Source of the DNA: Candidatus Methylacidiphilales bacterium
GTDB lineage: Bacteria; Pseudomonadota; Gammaproteobacteria; JASGCS01
Direction of reading: 5' to 3'
Assembly: GCA_030054035.1 (NCBI GenBank)
Contig: JASGCS010000007.1
Span: forward strand, 29,370-79,189
DNA length: 49,820 nt
Below are positions 32,729 through 41,458 of this stretch, piece by piece; position 1 is the first letter of the stretch, and each line of letters begins with the position of its first letter. Position numbers and translations under genes: made by a program. The notes under the pieces are model-generated. The model was not told the origin of the DNA. It searched no databases and was given only the letters and a program-made list of their open reading frames with translations.

Positions 32729-34537
32729 TTATTTTGAATGAAGTGGAGTGCGTTTTTTGGATTTTATATTCATTTTACTTGTTATGGTTAGCGTATTAAA
32801 GAGAGCGCATTGCGTAATGATACTATTTTTACAATGATCAATGACATTTAGATTATGAGCCATAAACATAGTTTGTGGATCAGAAGCGATCCAGTGTGAT
32901 AATATTGTTGGTAGAGTAAATAATGGAATTGCATGATATGGTGGAGTGAAAGAAGTCATGGTGCTACTAAGAATCATGGCATGGGTTTGGTAATCGGAGA
33001 TATGAGTTCGATACGGTGTGTATGCATTTGAAGAAAAACTAAAAGGAAGATGATCGCCAAAAATAAGCACAATAAATGGTCTTGCTTTTTGTTCTATAGA
33101 ATGAATGAGCGTGAGCAATCCTTGATGTAGATTATGGTCTCGCAAAACAAATTCATTTAATTGACAAAGGAGCTCTACGGGCATTGATACGGAAGTCTCC
33201 ACTAGTAGTTTTGAATTTGCACCAAAATGTTTACAAGGATGAGGACCGTGATTTTCAATTGTAGAGATAAAAATTAGATGGGGCGGTGAGTCTAAAGTAA
33301 TTATACTATTTAATGTATTGGCAATAGTTTCTAAGTAGATAGTATCTGAAGCCTCTTGCCAATCACTGTTTACTCCGAGTTGTATTCCGTCCAGTATCGT
33401 GTCAAATCCATAGTTTTGTAGTCCATATTCAGCCGAAGAGAATTGTTTATTTTCATAGATTATTGCCTTTGCGTGGTACCCCATACTTGTAGCAAAGTGA
33501 ATAAAACTAGTTTTAATGCGTTTACTCAGAAGGTAATTGGGCTGATCAAAAGATTCTGGTGCAAAAACTTCGGCACTTAATCCAGTGAATAATTCAAACT
33601 CTGCTGTAGTTGTACCCGTGCCGAAGTTTTTGCACCAGAATCTTTTGATCAGCCCAATTACCTTCTGAGTAAACGCATTAAAACTAGTTTTATTCACTTT
33701 GCTACAAGTATGTGCGATATCCATATGGGATTCGGCAAGTATTATGTATATGTCTGGTAGGGGAAATCTATCAATTGCTTTGCTTGTTTTGAATAGCTTT
33801 GTAAATGTTTGGAAGGTATTCACCGTTGAGAATATTGGATCAGTGGTTGAAGCAGTAGTCTCATTTTGTGTTGAAGTTTTAGTTTTAGATTTATAAAAAT
33901 CATAGACCAAATAACCAATAGGACCGAGTTTGTTTTGCATGGCGAGGGATACCATTGCATAGGAGAGTCTGGTTGAATCTTTTTGTGAGACTTGCAGTCG
34001 TTCTGCTAAATCTACGGATTTATTTCCACATGAGACTATTCCAAACCATCCAATCGTAAGCGCTAAAACGAACTGCACAACGGTAACCAGAATTTTATAG
34101 TTTCCATAAAAATTGTAGGTATATGTGTAAAATCGCACTATTGGCTGTGTAACTTTTACACATATATAAATTAATAATAGCATTGCAATTATTACGATTC
34201 CCAACATTGAACTGTAGGTAAATCCAAGTGCAGAAGACATAGTATCTGGATAGATTAGGAGTAATCTAATATCTTCTAAATTAACAGGTTGATGAAGAAT
34301 GGAGAGTTTTGCCAGATTGACACCATAAAGCGCTATCATAAAAATACTAATACTTGCCCCAATGATTATTCCAAACCTTGGATGTATGGCTAATGCGCAA
34401 ATAATTAAGAATAACTCAAAAAGATGTAGTTCTGGGTAAGTAGTGGTAGCCAGATAGGTACTTAGTCCCATAGCCAGACTAAGCATGAAATAAGGTAGTA
34501 ATCGTAAAAATACTATAAAATTATTGGTATGGTACAA
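32729..34537 (-). CDS. LTA synthase/phosphoglycerol transferase-like membrane sulfatase-fold protein
   Basis: The product has 602 residues. About five transmembrane helices occupy residues 10-180. The sulfatase-fold domain follows: I-I-L-A-E-S-H-M-D (metal Glu), G-T-G-T-T-T-A-E-F-E-L-F-T-G (catalytic Thr), M-G-Y-H-A-K-A, I-S-T-I-E-N-H-G-P-H and I-F-G-D-H-L-P-F. Such enzymes move phosphoglycerol (LtaS, OpgB) or phosphoethanolamine onto glycans; Gram-negative members usually act on periplasmic glucans or envelope glycans. The substrate here is not known. The gene contains a 95-bp perfect inverted repeat (see that entry). The start is a TTG with GAGGA ten bases upstream; ATG 34486 is an internal alternative. 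Its 5' end overlaps the rhomboid start by nine bases. Confidence 0.85.
   Translation of the reverse strand: MYHTNNFIVFLRLLPYFMLSLAMGLSTYLATTTYPELHLFELFLIICALAIHPRFGIIIGASISIFMIALYGVNLAKLSILHQPVNLEDIRLLLIYPDTMSSALGFTYSSMLGIVIIAMLLLIYICVKVTQPIVRFYTYTYNFYGNYKILVTVVQFVLALTIGWFGIVSCGNKSVDLAERLQVSQKDSTRLSYAMVSLAMQNKLGPIGYLVYDFYKSKTKTSTQNETTASTTDPIFSTVNTFQTFTKLFKTSKAIDRFPLPDIYIILAESHMDIAHTCSKVNKTSFNAFTQKVIGLIKRFWCKNFGTGTTTAEFELFTGLSAEVFAPESFDQPNYLLSKRIKTSFIHFATSMGYHAKAIIYENKQFSSAEYGLQNYGFDTILDGIQLGVNSDWQEASDTIYLETIANTLNSIITLDSPPHLIFISTIENHGPHPCKHFGANSKLLVETSVSMPVELLCQLNEFVLRDHNLHQGLLTLIHSIEQKARPFIVLIFGDHLPFSFSSNAYTPYRTHISDYQTHAMILSSTMTSFTPPYHAIPLFTLPTILSHWIASDPQTMFMAHNLNVIDHCKNSIITQCALFNTLTITSKMNIKSKKRTPLHSK
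33482..33712. repeat. 95-bp perfect inverted repeat inside the LTA-synthase-like gene
   Basis: The left arm 33482-33576 is the exact reverse complement of the right arm 33618-33712, with a 41-base spacer. Both arms are translated in the gene's own frame. The right arm encodes a stretch with N-K-T-S-F-N-A-F-T-Q-K-V and W-C-K-N-F-G; the left arm encodes S-A-E-V-F-A-P-E-S-F-D-Q-P-N-Y. The catalytic motif lies in and beside the spacer. Checked base by base; the match stops at both ends. Confidence 0.95.
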
Positions 34538-35134
34538 AATCTTATTATCCTCAATGGCGTTTTTTTTCTCTTACAGTCAGCCGTACCAGAAGTAAACCTC
34601 GACCCCCTTGCACTACAGATGGTCTGTTATCCTTCACATTGCTTTATTACTTTTTCAATGTTGTGGCAACTCTTCACCTATAGTTTATTGCATGGAGGTA
34701 TTTTTCATTTTGCCTTTAATATGTACTCACTATGGTTGTTTGGGAATCACTGCGAAACTTATTATGGCAGTGCTTTTTTTATAGTTACATATCTGGTCAG
34801 TGTTGTTATTGCAGGAATGCTACATATTGCTATAGCGATTTTTCTCAATCAAAGCACCATAGTTATCGGCGCCTCAGGTGGAGTGTTTGGGGTGTTGCTT
34901 TTGTTTGGCTTTACTTTTCCTAGATTAGAACTACAGTTATTGTTTCCACCGATTAAACTATCTGCAAAGACTCTAGTGATAGTGTATGGAGTATTAGAAT
35001 TATTATTCGGTGTTGGCAATATTTTTTCCAGCGTTGCTCATTTTGCCCATCTTGGTGGATTATTGGGCGGGTATCTTTGTTATCGTTTTCGCACTACCTT
35101 GCTCCAACTACTATTTACATTGAAAAAAAGGTAA
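34529..35134 (+). CDS. Rhomboid-family intramembrane serine protease
   Basis: The product has 201 residues. Catalytic Ser116 is in G-A-S-G-G-V-F-G and His174 in A-H-F-A-H-L-G-G-L-L-G-G, the Ser-His dyad of rhomboids. The W-Q-L-F-T-Y-S-L-L-H-G-G-I-F-H-F-A-F-N-M segment is the family's loop and second helix. Six transmembrane helices fit this length, as in GlpG's core. It cleaves transmembrane substrates within the membrane; the substrates are unknown. ATG 34529 has no clear ribosome site. pepN follows 13 bp downstream, so they may be co-transcribed. Confidence 0.92.
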   Translation: MVQNLIILNGVFFLLQSAVPEVNLDPLALQMVCYPSHCFITFSMLWQLFTYSLLHGGIFHFAFNMYSLWLFGNHCETYYGSAFFIVTYLVSVVIAGMLHIAIAIFLNQSTIVIGASGGVFGVLLLFGFTFPRLELQLLFPPIKLSAKTLVIVYGVLELLFGVGNIFSSVAHFAHLGGLLGGYLCYRFRTTLLQLLFTLKKR

Positions 35135-35147
35135 ATAAACTTACAGT

Positions 35148-37868
35148 ATGGCTTCCTTAAAAGATTACAAACCATATGATTGGCACTTAAAGCATGTTGA
35201 TTTAGATTTTACCTTTGATTATAAACTCCCTGACCAGTCTTCACCGTATCCAGCCACCTTAGTGACCGGAACACTGAGATTAGAAAAGAAAAATAAATCA
35301 GAATTTATTTTTCTTGATGGGGAATCGCTTGCATTAGTCTCTCTCCTCATCAATGGCCAGAGCTACATGCAACAAGAAATTTTATTTCTAGAAGAGTCAG
35401 AAGTAACTCAGATTAAAATTAAAGAGCAGGGAGTTATTGTTACTCCAAAAGGTATGCACATATACTGTAATTCAGAGCGGTGTACAATTACTTCTAAGGT
35501 TTTAATTTATCCGGATGCAAATGTCGCGTTAATGGGATTGTATCGCTCTGGTGCTTTTTTAGTAACCCAATGTGAGGCAGAGGGACTGCGTAACATAACC
35601 TATTGTTTAGATCGGCCAGATGTGTTAGCTACCTACGCTACCACGCTGCGTGGATTGGTGGAAAATTATCGCTGGATGGTTGCTAATGGTAATAAAAAAT
35701 ATGATTCTGTAGTGGAACTTAATAATCAAAATTATCGTGAAGTTACCTATTTTGATCCACACCCGAAGCCAAGTTATCTTTTTGCCCTCATTGCCGGAAA
35801 TGTTGAGCGAGTTACCACTACCTATACTAGTTGCGAAGAGACTGACACCCCAGTACATTTTTATTGTGAACCGCACCTGGTCGCTCAGACCAGCATCGCA
35901 CTGCAAGTATTACAAGACGCTATGCGTTGGGATGAATTACGCTATAAAAGATTTTATGATTTGAAAGAGTTTCACGTAGCTGCAGTTGAACATTTCTACA
36001 TTAAAGCTATGGAAAATAAAGGCTTGAATATTTTTAGTGTAGATACTGCGTTAGCAGATGCCAGACTTACCTCTGACGAAGAGTATCAATTTCTAAAAGC
36101 GATGATTGGACATGAGTATTTTCATAATTGGACAGGAAACAGAATAACTTGTCGTGATTGGTTTCAGTTAACCGTGAAAGAAGGATTAACCACCTTTCGC
36201 GAAAACCAGTGTGTAGAAGAAATAAACCCTATAGGCATTGAGCGAATTAGCATGGTTGAATTCATCAAACATGAACAATTCTTAGAAGATGCCACAGGAC
36301 TCGCTCACCCACCTCGCCCACACCAGTATGATACGATTGATAATTATTACACTGCTACTATTTATGATAAAGGTAGTGAAATTATTAGAATGATATATCA
36401 GTATCTAGGCGATGAATTATTTGTAAAAGGAATGCAAAGATATTTTCAAAGTTGTGATGGCAAGGCAGTTACGGTAGAAGATTATTTACTGGCAATGACC
36501 CATGGTGCGAATAAGTCAGTAAAAAATTTTATTCGCTGGTATACCCAAGCCGGTACCCCAGAATTGACCTTTTCGACATCATATGACAAAAAATCTAGCG
36601 AGTATCGCATTAGTATCACCCAAAACCATCCAGCCATATTTAAACATCCCTTAGCTTCATATGGTAAGGCAAAGCTATTGCCGATTCCAATTCAAATATC
36701 ACTCTACCTTGAAAATGATTTATCCAAACCTATTGGTGAGAAAAAATTACTTTTAACCACGAAATCTAAAACCGTTGCACTACCATCAATGCCAGAATCA
36801 GGAGTAATTCCGACTTTTCAGAATGGATTGTATGCACCGGTACTGGTCAAGTATGAATATTCGTTAAACCAACTTAAAACGCTCACAGACCATCAAGATC
36901 TAGTAGTAAGTAGAGATGCTATGGAGAGAATATTCACTTTGGCTTGTACACCAGATCCACTTGAGCGTCCTCCAGCCCCCGCATTAGTAACTTGTCTTAG
37001 CGATGCGATACATCGCAGCATTGAACGAGCTAGCCATGAAGTAACTCTCTGGGGACATTGTGGTTTTCTTATTGCCCCGATGCATGAATCAGCTTTAATT
37101 TTTTCCGCACAGCAATTGTGCGATCCATGTACGATACTTGAGCAAAGAAAAAAAGTTTTACAATTTGTAGCTGCTGAAATATTTGACTCAGCGCTTAAAT
37201 TATATAGTGCAGTCAATATTCCTATCCCAGTTTCAGAGCAATTTACCATGCGCGCTATTCAATCTCGTGTGCTCAAATCCGTAGTATTACAGTACATAGC
37301 CATCCATGACCCGAGCATGGCCGAATCATTAGTTAGGCAGTTGTATCAAAATTCAGAAAGTATGACCGATAAAGTTACTGCGCTGAGCGTATGCACCATG
37401 GACGGTGTATCAGAGTCCACGCGCGAAGAGCTTTTTTCGTTATTTATTAATCAATACTCCCATCATGCTCCAGCACGCTATCGCCTGATGCATGTACAAA
37501 CCCAACGCCACGAGTTTAATCCAAGCACTGATTTTAAAATCATCACCGCTAATCCACAGCTCCATTGGGATGAAAAAAATCCAAGCTGTCTTGAAGCAGT
37601 ATATGTCAATTTTCATAACGCTAATTTCTCTGCTTTTCATAGTCTAGATAGCAGTGGTTACCAGGCAATATTTTCTTTTGCCGCATACCTTGATGAAAAA
37701 AATCCTCAAATGGCAGCCTTGCTATTTCGTCAATGTTTAATCTATCCCAAACTAACAGACCAATGCAAGAGCAAAATAGCTTCAGCGCTAACTGCTGCCT
37801 GTTCTGGAAAAAAACTTTCGGTTAATGCAAAAGAAATTATTAGACTTCTCTACGATTTGCAAGTCTAG
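35148..37868 (+). CDS. pepN: Aminopeptidase N (M1 family zinc metallopeptidase)
   Basis: The product has 906 residues, near the E. coli PepN length. The exopeptidase motif is K-A-M-E-N (286-290), where GAMEN is the usual form. The zinc site is H-E-Y-F-H (His322, Glu323, His326) with Glu345 in K-E-G-L-T-T-F. The adjoining N-W-T-G-N-R-I-T-C-R-D-W-F-Q-L is characteristic of the PepN subfamily. It removes N-terminal amino acids from peptides in the cytoplasm; no signal peptide is present. The TAG stop shares the tetramer CTAG with the prpD stop on the other strand. Confidence 0.95.
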   Translation: MASLKDYKPYDWHLKHVDLDFTFDYKLPDQSSPYPATLVTGTLRLEKKNKSEFIFLDGESLALVSLLINGQSYMQQEILFLEESEVTQIKIKEQGVIVTPKGMHIYCNSERCTITSKVLIYPDANVALMGLYRSGAFLVTQCEAEGLRNITYCLDRPDVLATYATTLRGLVENYRWMVANGNKKYDSVVELNNQNYREVTYFDPHPKPSYLFALIAGNVERVTTTYTSCEETDTPVHFYCEPHLVAQTSIALQVLQDAMRWDELRYKRFYDLKEFHVAAVEHFYIKAMENKGLNIFSVDTALADARLTSDEEYQFLKAMIGHEYFHNWTGNRITCRDWFQLTVKEGLTTFRENQCVEEINPIGIERISMVEFIKHEQFLEDATGLAHPPRPHQYDTIDNYYTATIYDKGSEIIRMIYQYLGDELFVKGMQRYFQSCDGKAVTVEDYLLAMTHGANKSVKNFIRWYTQAGTPELTFSTSYDKKSSEYRISITQNHPAIFKHPLASYGKAKLLPIPIQISLYLENDLSKPIGEKKLLLTTKSKTVALPSMPESGVIPTFQNGLYAPVLVKYEYSLNQLKTLTDHQDLVVSRDAMERIFTLACTPDPLERPPAPALVTCLSDAIHRSIERASHEVTLWGHCGFLIAPMHESALIFSAQQLCDPCTILEQRKKVLQFVAAEIFDSALKLYSAVNIPIPVSEQFTMRAIQSRVLKSVVLQYIAIHDPSMAESLVRQLYQNSESMTDKVTALSVCTMDGVSESTREELFSLFINQYSHHAPARYRLMHVQTQRHEFNPSTDFKIITANPQLHWDEKNPSCLEAVYVNFHNANFSAFHSLDSSGYQAIFSFAAYLDEKNPQMAALLFRQCLIYPKLTDQCKSKIASALTAACSGKKLSVNAKEIIRLLYDLQV

Positions 37869-39313
37869 AGAATAAATAAATCCATAAATTGATCTACTGG
37901 CATGGTGCTGAGAGATTTTGTATCTTCACAAGCGAGTAAGATGCGTTTGGATTGCTTTGCTCCATAATGTGATTCAATCGCTTTTTTAAATTTAGCAAGT
38001 AATACTGGGATTCCTTCTTTGCGTCTTAGTTTATGTCCGATCGGATACTCCACTGCGATATTCTTGCTTGAGCTACCATCTTTATAAAAGATCTGCAATG
38101 CATTGGCAATAGATCGTTTGGTTGGGTCAAGGTAGTCCTTAGTGTATTGACTATTTTCTGAGACTTGCATTTTACTTCTCAGTACATCAATTAAAGGATG
38201 GGCAGCCGCAAAGTGGTTTTCATAATGCTCAGCAGTGAGATTGCCGAAGAGTAGGCCACAGGCTACCATGTACTGTAAACAATGGTCTCGGTCGGCAGGG
38301 TTGTTAAGCTCACCTGATTTTGAGATAATTCTAATTGCAGATTCATGGGTGTCAATACGAATGATATCAATCTCATTTAATTTACTCATTACTTCAGCAT
38401 GAAGCGTGATCGCCGCCTCTACTGCTGTTTGGGCATGGAATTCAGCAGGAAAGGAAATTTTAAATAAGACATGTTCCATAACATAACTTGCCAACTGCTG
38501 ATCTAAAACGATTGGATTTCCCTTAAATAACACATCTTGAAAGCCCCAGGTTTTTGCAGTTAAGGCAGATTGTACGGAGCCCTCACCTTTAAGAATAATT
38601 CGTGCGAGATTTAATCCTCTTGAGGAGGCGTCGCCAGCTGCCCATGATTTACGCGACATGGTATTGGGGGTATGGCGATAGGTTCGCAAGGCACTTCCAT
38701 CAATAAAAGCGTGTGCGACTACTGCCTCTACCTCTGATTGGGAAGCTCCCATGAGTTTAGCGCTTACTGCAGCTGAGGCAATGCGCACTAAAAGTACATG
38801 GTCTAAGCCAACTCGGTTAAATGAGTTTTTGATTGCTAACACACCTTGAATCTCATGGGCTTGAATCATTGCGGTTAATATATCTTTCACAACTAATGGA
38901 GTATGGCCATTTGCTCTTCGTAATCTGGATTGGTAATCTGTGAGCGCAAAAATTGCGCCAAGATTATCCGAAGGATGACCCCATTCAGCGGCTAACCATG
39001 TATCATTAAAATCCAACCAACGAATAATACAACCAATATCCCAAGCCGCTTTGATTGGATCTAAAACAAATGAGGTTCCCGGTACTCTCGCACCATGTGG
39101 AACTATTGTTCCGGTTACCACCGGTCCGAGCATTTTGGTACATTCAGGAAATTTAAGCGCCATAATTCCGCAACCGATTGTGTCGAGTAAACAGTATTGA
39201 GCAGTTTGATAGGCGTCGGCGCTCAAATTCTTTTCAGAATTGACATACTCAGCAATTGTTTTAATGACCGTATCAATAGGTGCTTTTACATTGATTTCTA
39301 TATTTGTTCCCAT
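37865..39313 (-). CDS. prpD: 2-methylcitrate dehydratase (MmgE/PrpD family)
   Basis: The product has 482 residues, the usual length. Motifs seen: Y-C-L-L-D-T-I-G-C-G, W-L-D-F-N-D-T-W-L-A-A-E-W-G-H-P-S-D-N-L-G-A-I, S-R-K-S-W-A-A-G-D-A-S-S-R and F-P-A-E-F-H-A-Q-T-A-V-E-A. It dehydrates 2-methylcitrate to 2-methyl-cis-aconitate in the methylcitrate cycle. The ribosome site GGAGAAGAG is good. It lies 33 bp after prpC, in the order prpB-prpC-prpD. No acnD/prpF pair is present, as expected when PrpD does the dehydration. Confidence 0.94.
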   Translation of the reverse strand: MGTNIEINVKAPIDTVIKTIAEYVNSEKNLSADAYQTAQYCLLDTIGCGIMALKFPECTKMLGPVVTGTIVPHGARVPGTSFVLDPIKAAWDIGCIIRWLDFNDTWLAAEWGHPSDNLGAIFALTDYQSRLRRANGHTPLVVKDILTAMIQAHEIQGVLAIKNSFNRVGLDHVLLVRIASAAVSAKLMGASQSEVEAVVAHAFIDGSALRTYRHTPNTMSRKSWAAGDASSRGLNLARIILKGEGSVQSALTAKTWGFQDVLFKGNPIVLDQQLASYVMEHVLFKISFPAEFHAQTAVEAAITLHAEVMSKLNEIDIIRIDTHESAIRIISKSGELNNPADRDHCLQYMVACGLLFGNLTAEHYENHFAAAHPLIDVLRSKMQVSENSQYTKDYLDPTKRSIANALQIFYKDGSSSKNIAVEYPIGHKLRRKEGIPVLLAKFKKAIESHYGAKQSKRILLACEDTKSLSTMPVDQFMDLFIL

Positions 39314-39346
39314 AGTTCTCTTCTCCAGTATTTTTTATCTAGTATC

Positions 39347-40480
39347 TTATCGCTCTGCAAGTGGTACCCAGGTTCTTGGCGCAGGGCCAGTGTATTCGCA
39401 ACCGGGTCTAATTAATTTATTATCTTTTCTTTGTTCTCGGATATGGGCGATCCAGCCTGAATATCGGGAGAGCACAAAGATTGGTGTAAATAACTTAGTA
39501 GCAATTCCCATATAGTTATATGCAGAGGCATGGAAAAAATCAGCATTGGGAAACATATTCTTCTCTCGCTTCATGACCATTTCACATCGTTCACTCATTA
39601 AGTATAAATTCATACTCTTGTTAGTCTCCGCCAATTCTTTGGAAAACTGTTTAATGATATCGCTACGAGGATCTCTAATCTTATACACTGCATGACCAAA
39701 ACCCATAACCTTTTCCTTATTTTTTAAAGCAGCCATTAACTTCGCTTCAGCGTCGTCAGGGTCTTTGTATTTCTCTAGCATAGCCATTGCCATTTCATTT
39801 GCTCCTCCATGTAATGGACCGCGCAGCGTACCAATCGCGCCGACTAATGCCGAATAAATATCTGAGAGCGTTGAGGTGCAACTTCTTGCCACAAAGGTTG
39901 AGGCGTTAAATTCATGTTCTGCATAGAGAATCAGTGAGACATTAATAATTTTAGTGTGTTGTGCGCTTGGCATTGTACCAAACAAACAATGTAAAAAATG
40001 CCCAGCCAGTGAATCGGTGGGATTAATTTCATTGATCTTTTTTTTATGGTGTGAGATATTGTACCAATACCCTATGATGCCTGGTGATATTGCAATTATT
40101 CTGCGTGCAATTTCATCTTGATTACTAAAACCAGAGGCTTCAGGTTCTAAAATTCCTAAATAATCTACTGCTATCCTTATCACATCCATAGGGTGTACAG
40201 CTGCAGTGCCAGGAATTTTATCTAATAAATCTTTTAGTGCCTGTGGTATGGCTCGTTTTGAGATTAAATCTTGCTTAAATGTTTCCAGTTCTTGTTTATT
40301 TGGTAAGGTGTTATACCAGAGTAAATACACTACCTCTTCAAATAACGCACCTTTGGATACCATTTCTTCTATATTGTAGCCACGGTAGTATAAATTTGAT
40401 CCTTCACTCCCAACGGTGCAGATATCAGTTTTTGCAGCTTTGACGCCTCGCAATCCTTCAGTTAAAGTTGATTCAGTCAT
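39347..40480 (-). CDS. prpC: 2-methylcitrate synthase (citrate synthase family)
   Basis: The product has 377 residues, the PrpC length. Citrate-synthase active-site motifs are G-P-L-H-G-G-A-N-E-M-A and M-G-F-G-H-A-V-Y-K-I-R-D-P-R-S-D, which supply the catalytic His residues; an Asp near the end (P-N-A-D-F-F) completes the set. It condenses propionyl-CoA with oxaloacetate. The N-terminus (G-L-R-G-V-K-A-A-K-T-D-I) matches PrpC rather than GltA. AGGAG lies seven bases before the ATG, and 13 bp separate it from prpB. Confidence 0.93.
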   Translation of the reverse strand: MTESTLTEGLRGVKAAKTDICTVGSEGSNLYYRGYNIEEMVSKGALFEEVVYLLWYNTLPNKQELETFKQDLISKRAIPQALKDLLDKIPGTAAVHPMDVIRIAVDYLGILEPEASGFSNQDEIARRIIAISPGIIGYWYNISHHKKKINEINPTDSLAGHFLHCLFGTMPSAQHTKIINVSLILYAEHEFNASTFVARSCTSTLSDIYSALVGAIGTLRGPLHGGANEMAMAMLEKYKDPDDAEAKLMAALKNKEKVMGFGHAVYKIRDPRSDIIKQFSKELAETNKSMNLYLMSERCEMVMKREKNMFPNADFFHASAYNYMGIATKLFTPIFVLSRYSGWIAHIREQRKDNKLIRPGCEYTGPAPRTWVPLAER

Positions 40481-40493
40481 ATCGGTCTCCTCA

Positions 40494-41348
40494 TTATGTT
40501 TTTTTAAATAAATTATCCAATTTCTTTTCGTAGGTGTAATAGTCTAGTGTTTTATAAAGCTCTTCCCTTGTTTGCATCGCCCCAAGTTTACTCTCAACCG
40601 TACCCACTTCTTTTAATGTAGTGTAAATATCTAAGGCTGCCTTTGACATGGCACGAAACGCTGATAGAGGGTAAAGCACCATGGCAACTCCTTGGTTCGC
40701 AAGCTGTTCAAGCGGATATAAAGGTGTTTTACCAAATTCGGTTATATTGGCAAGAATAGGCTTACCTAATTTTTTACTAAAACGAGCATAGAGTGAGATA
40801 TCAGTCACTGCCTCTAAGAAAATCGCATCAGCACCAGCGGCAAGGTATGCCTCACATCGCTCTTCAACTTGCTCGCATGTTTCATTTTGCAGTGCATCTG
40901 TGCGGGCAATGATATAGAGTGAATTTTTTGCGTCAACTGCAGATTTAATTCTATCCACCATCTCATCTTGACTCACCATTTCCTTGTTAGGACGATGGCC
41001 ACAGCGTTTTGCCGAGACTTGGTCCTCAATGTGAACTGCACTTACTCCAGCGGATTCCATTTCTTTAATGGTACGAGCTATGTTAAAAGCCCCACCAAAA
41101 CCCGTGTCTATATCTACCAATAATGGTAGATCGCAACGATCACAAATTTTTTTTGCTTCAGCTACCACATCGTTCATGGTCGTGATCGCAAGATCCGGCA
41201 ACCCAAAACATGCATTTGCCACCCCAGCTCCACTTAAGTAGATTGCTCGATGACCAGCCTGTTTTGCCAATAATGCACTATAGGCATTAATCGTCCCTAC
41301 AATCTGTAGAGGGGTAGCTGTTCTTAATAGATCACTAAAATGAGGCAT
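40494..41348 (-). CDS. prpB: 2-methylisocitrate lyase
   Basis: The product has 284 residues from ATG 41348, where alignment with the family begins (P-L-Q-I-V-G-T-I-N-A-Y-S). A GTG at 41381 would add 11 residues not typical of PrpB. The catalytic Cys is in A-K-R-C-G-H-R-P-N-K. The metal and substrate motifs L-V-D-I-D-T-G-F-G-G and H-I-E-D-Q-V are present. It cleaves 2-methylisocitrate to pyruvate and succinate. A TATAAT at 41361-41356 lies only seven bases before this ATG, which raises the possibility of a leaderless or differently started message. It is divergent from the 41459 gene. Confidence 0.93.
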   Translation of the reverse strand: MPHFSDLLRTATPLQIVGTINAYSALLAKQAGHRAIYLSGAGVANACFGLPDLAITTMNDVVAEAKKICDRCDLPLLVDIDTGFGGAFNIARTIKEMESAGVSAVHIEDQVSAKRCGHRPNKEMVSQDEMVDRIKSAVDAKNSLYIIARTDALQNETCEQVEERCEAYLAAGADAIFLEAVTDISLYARFSKKLGKPILANITEFGKTPLYPLEQLANQGVAMVLYPLSAFRAMSKAALDIYTTLKEVGTVESKLGAMQTREELYKTLDYYTYEKKLDNLFKKT

Positions 41349-41367
41349 AGTTTTGATTATAACACCA

Positions 41368-41416
41368 ATAGTATACTTCACTACTTATGTTAATTCATAC
41401 TACTTAAGTATACTAT
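41368..41416. promoter_or_regulatory. Paired AGTATACT palindromes between prpB and the divergent gene
   Basis: Two 11-base arms, 41368-41378 and 41406-41416, are exact reverse complements. Each holds the perfect palindrome AGTATACT (41370-41377 and 41407-41414). The centres are 37 bp apart. They occupy the divergent promoter region, near the possible -10 sites for prpB (41361-41356) and for the rightward gene (TATAAT 41434-41439). Two identical dyads suggest binding sites of one dimeric regulator acting on both genes. Confidence 0.5.
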
Positions 41417-41433
41417 ATACTGTAAATACCCTA

Positions 41434-41439
41434 TATAAT
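41434..41439 (+). promoter_or_regulatory. Possible -10 element for the 41459 gene
   Basis: TATAAT lies 20 bp before the chosen ATG 41459, with AAGGAG (41447-41452) between. No good -35 is seen; the expected place is occupied by the second AGTATACT palindrome, which would fit activator- or repressor-dependent control. Confidence 0.4.
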
Positions 41440-41458
41440 GTTAATTAAGGAGAGAACC

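Noticed and set aside
33482-33712. Insertion-sequence terminal repeats
   Set aside because: The spacer is 41 bp and codes for the host enzyme; no transposase or target duplication is present.
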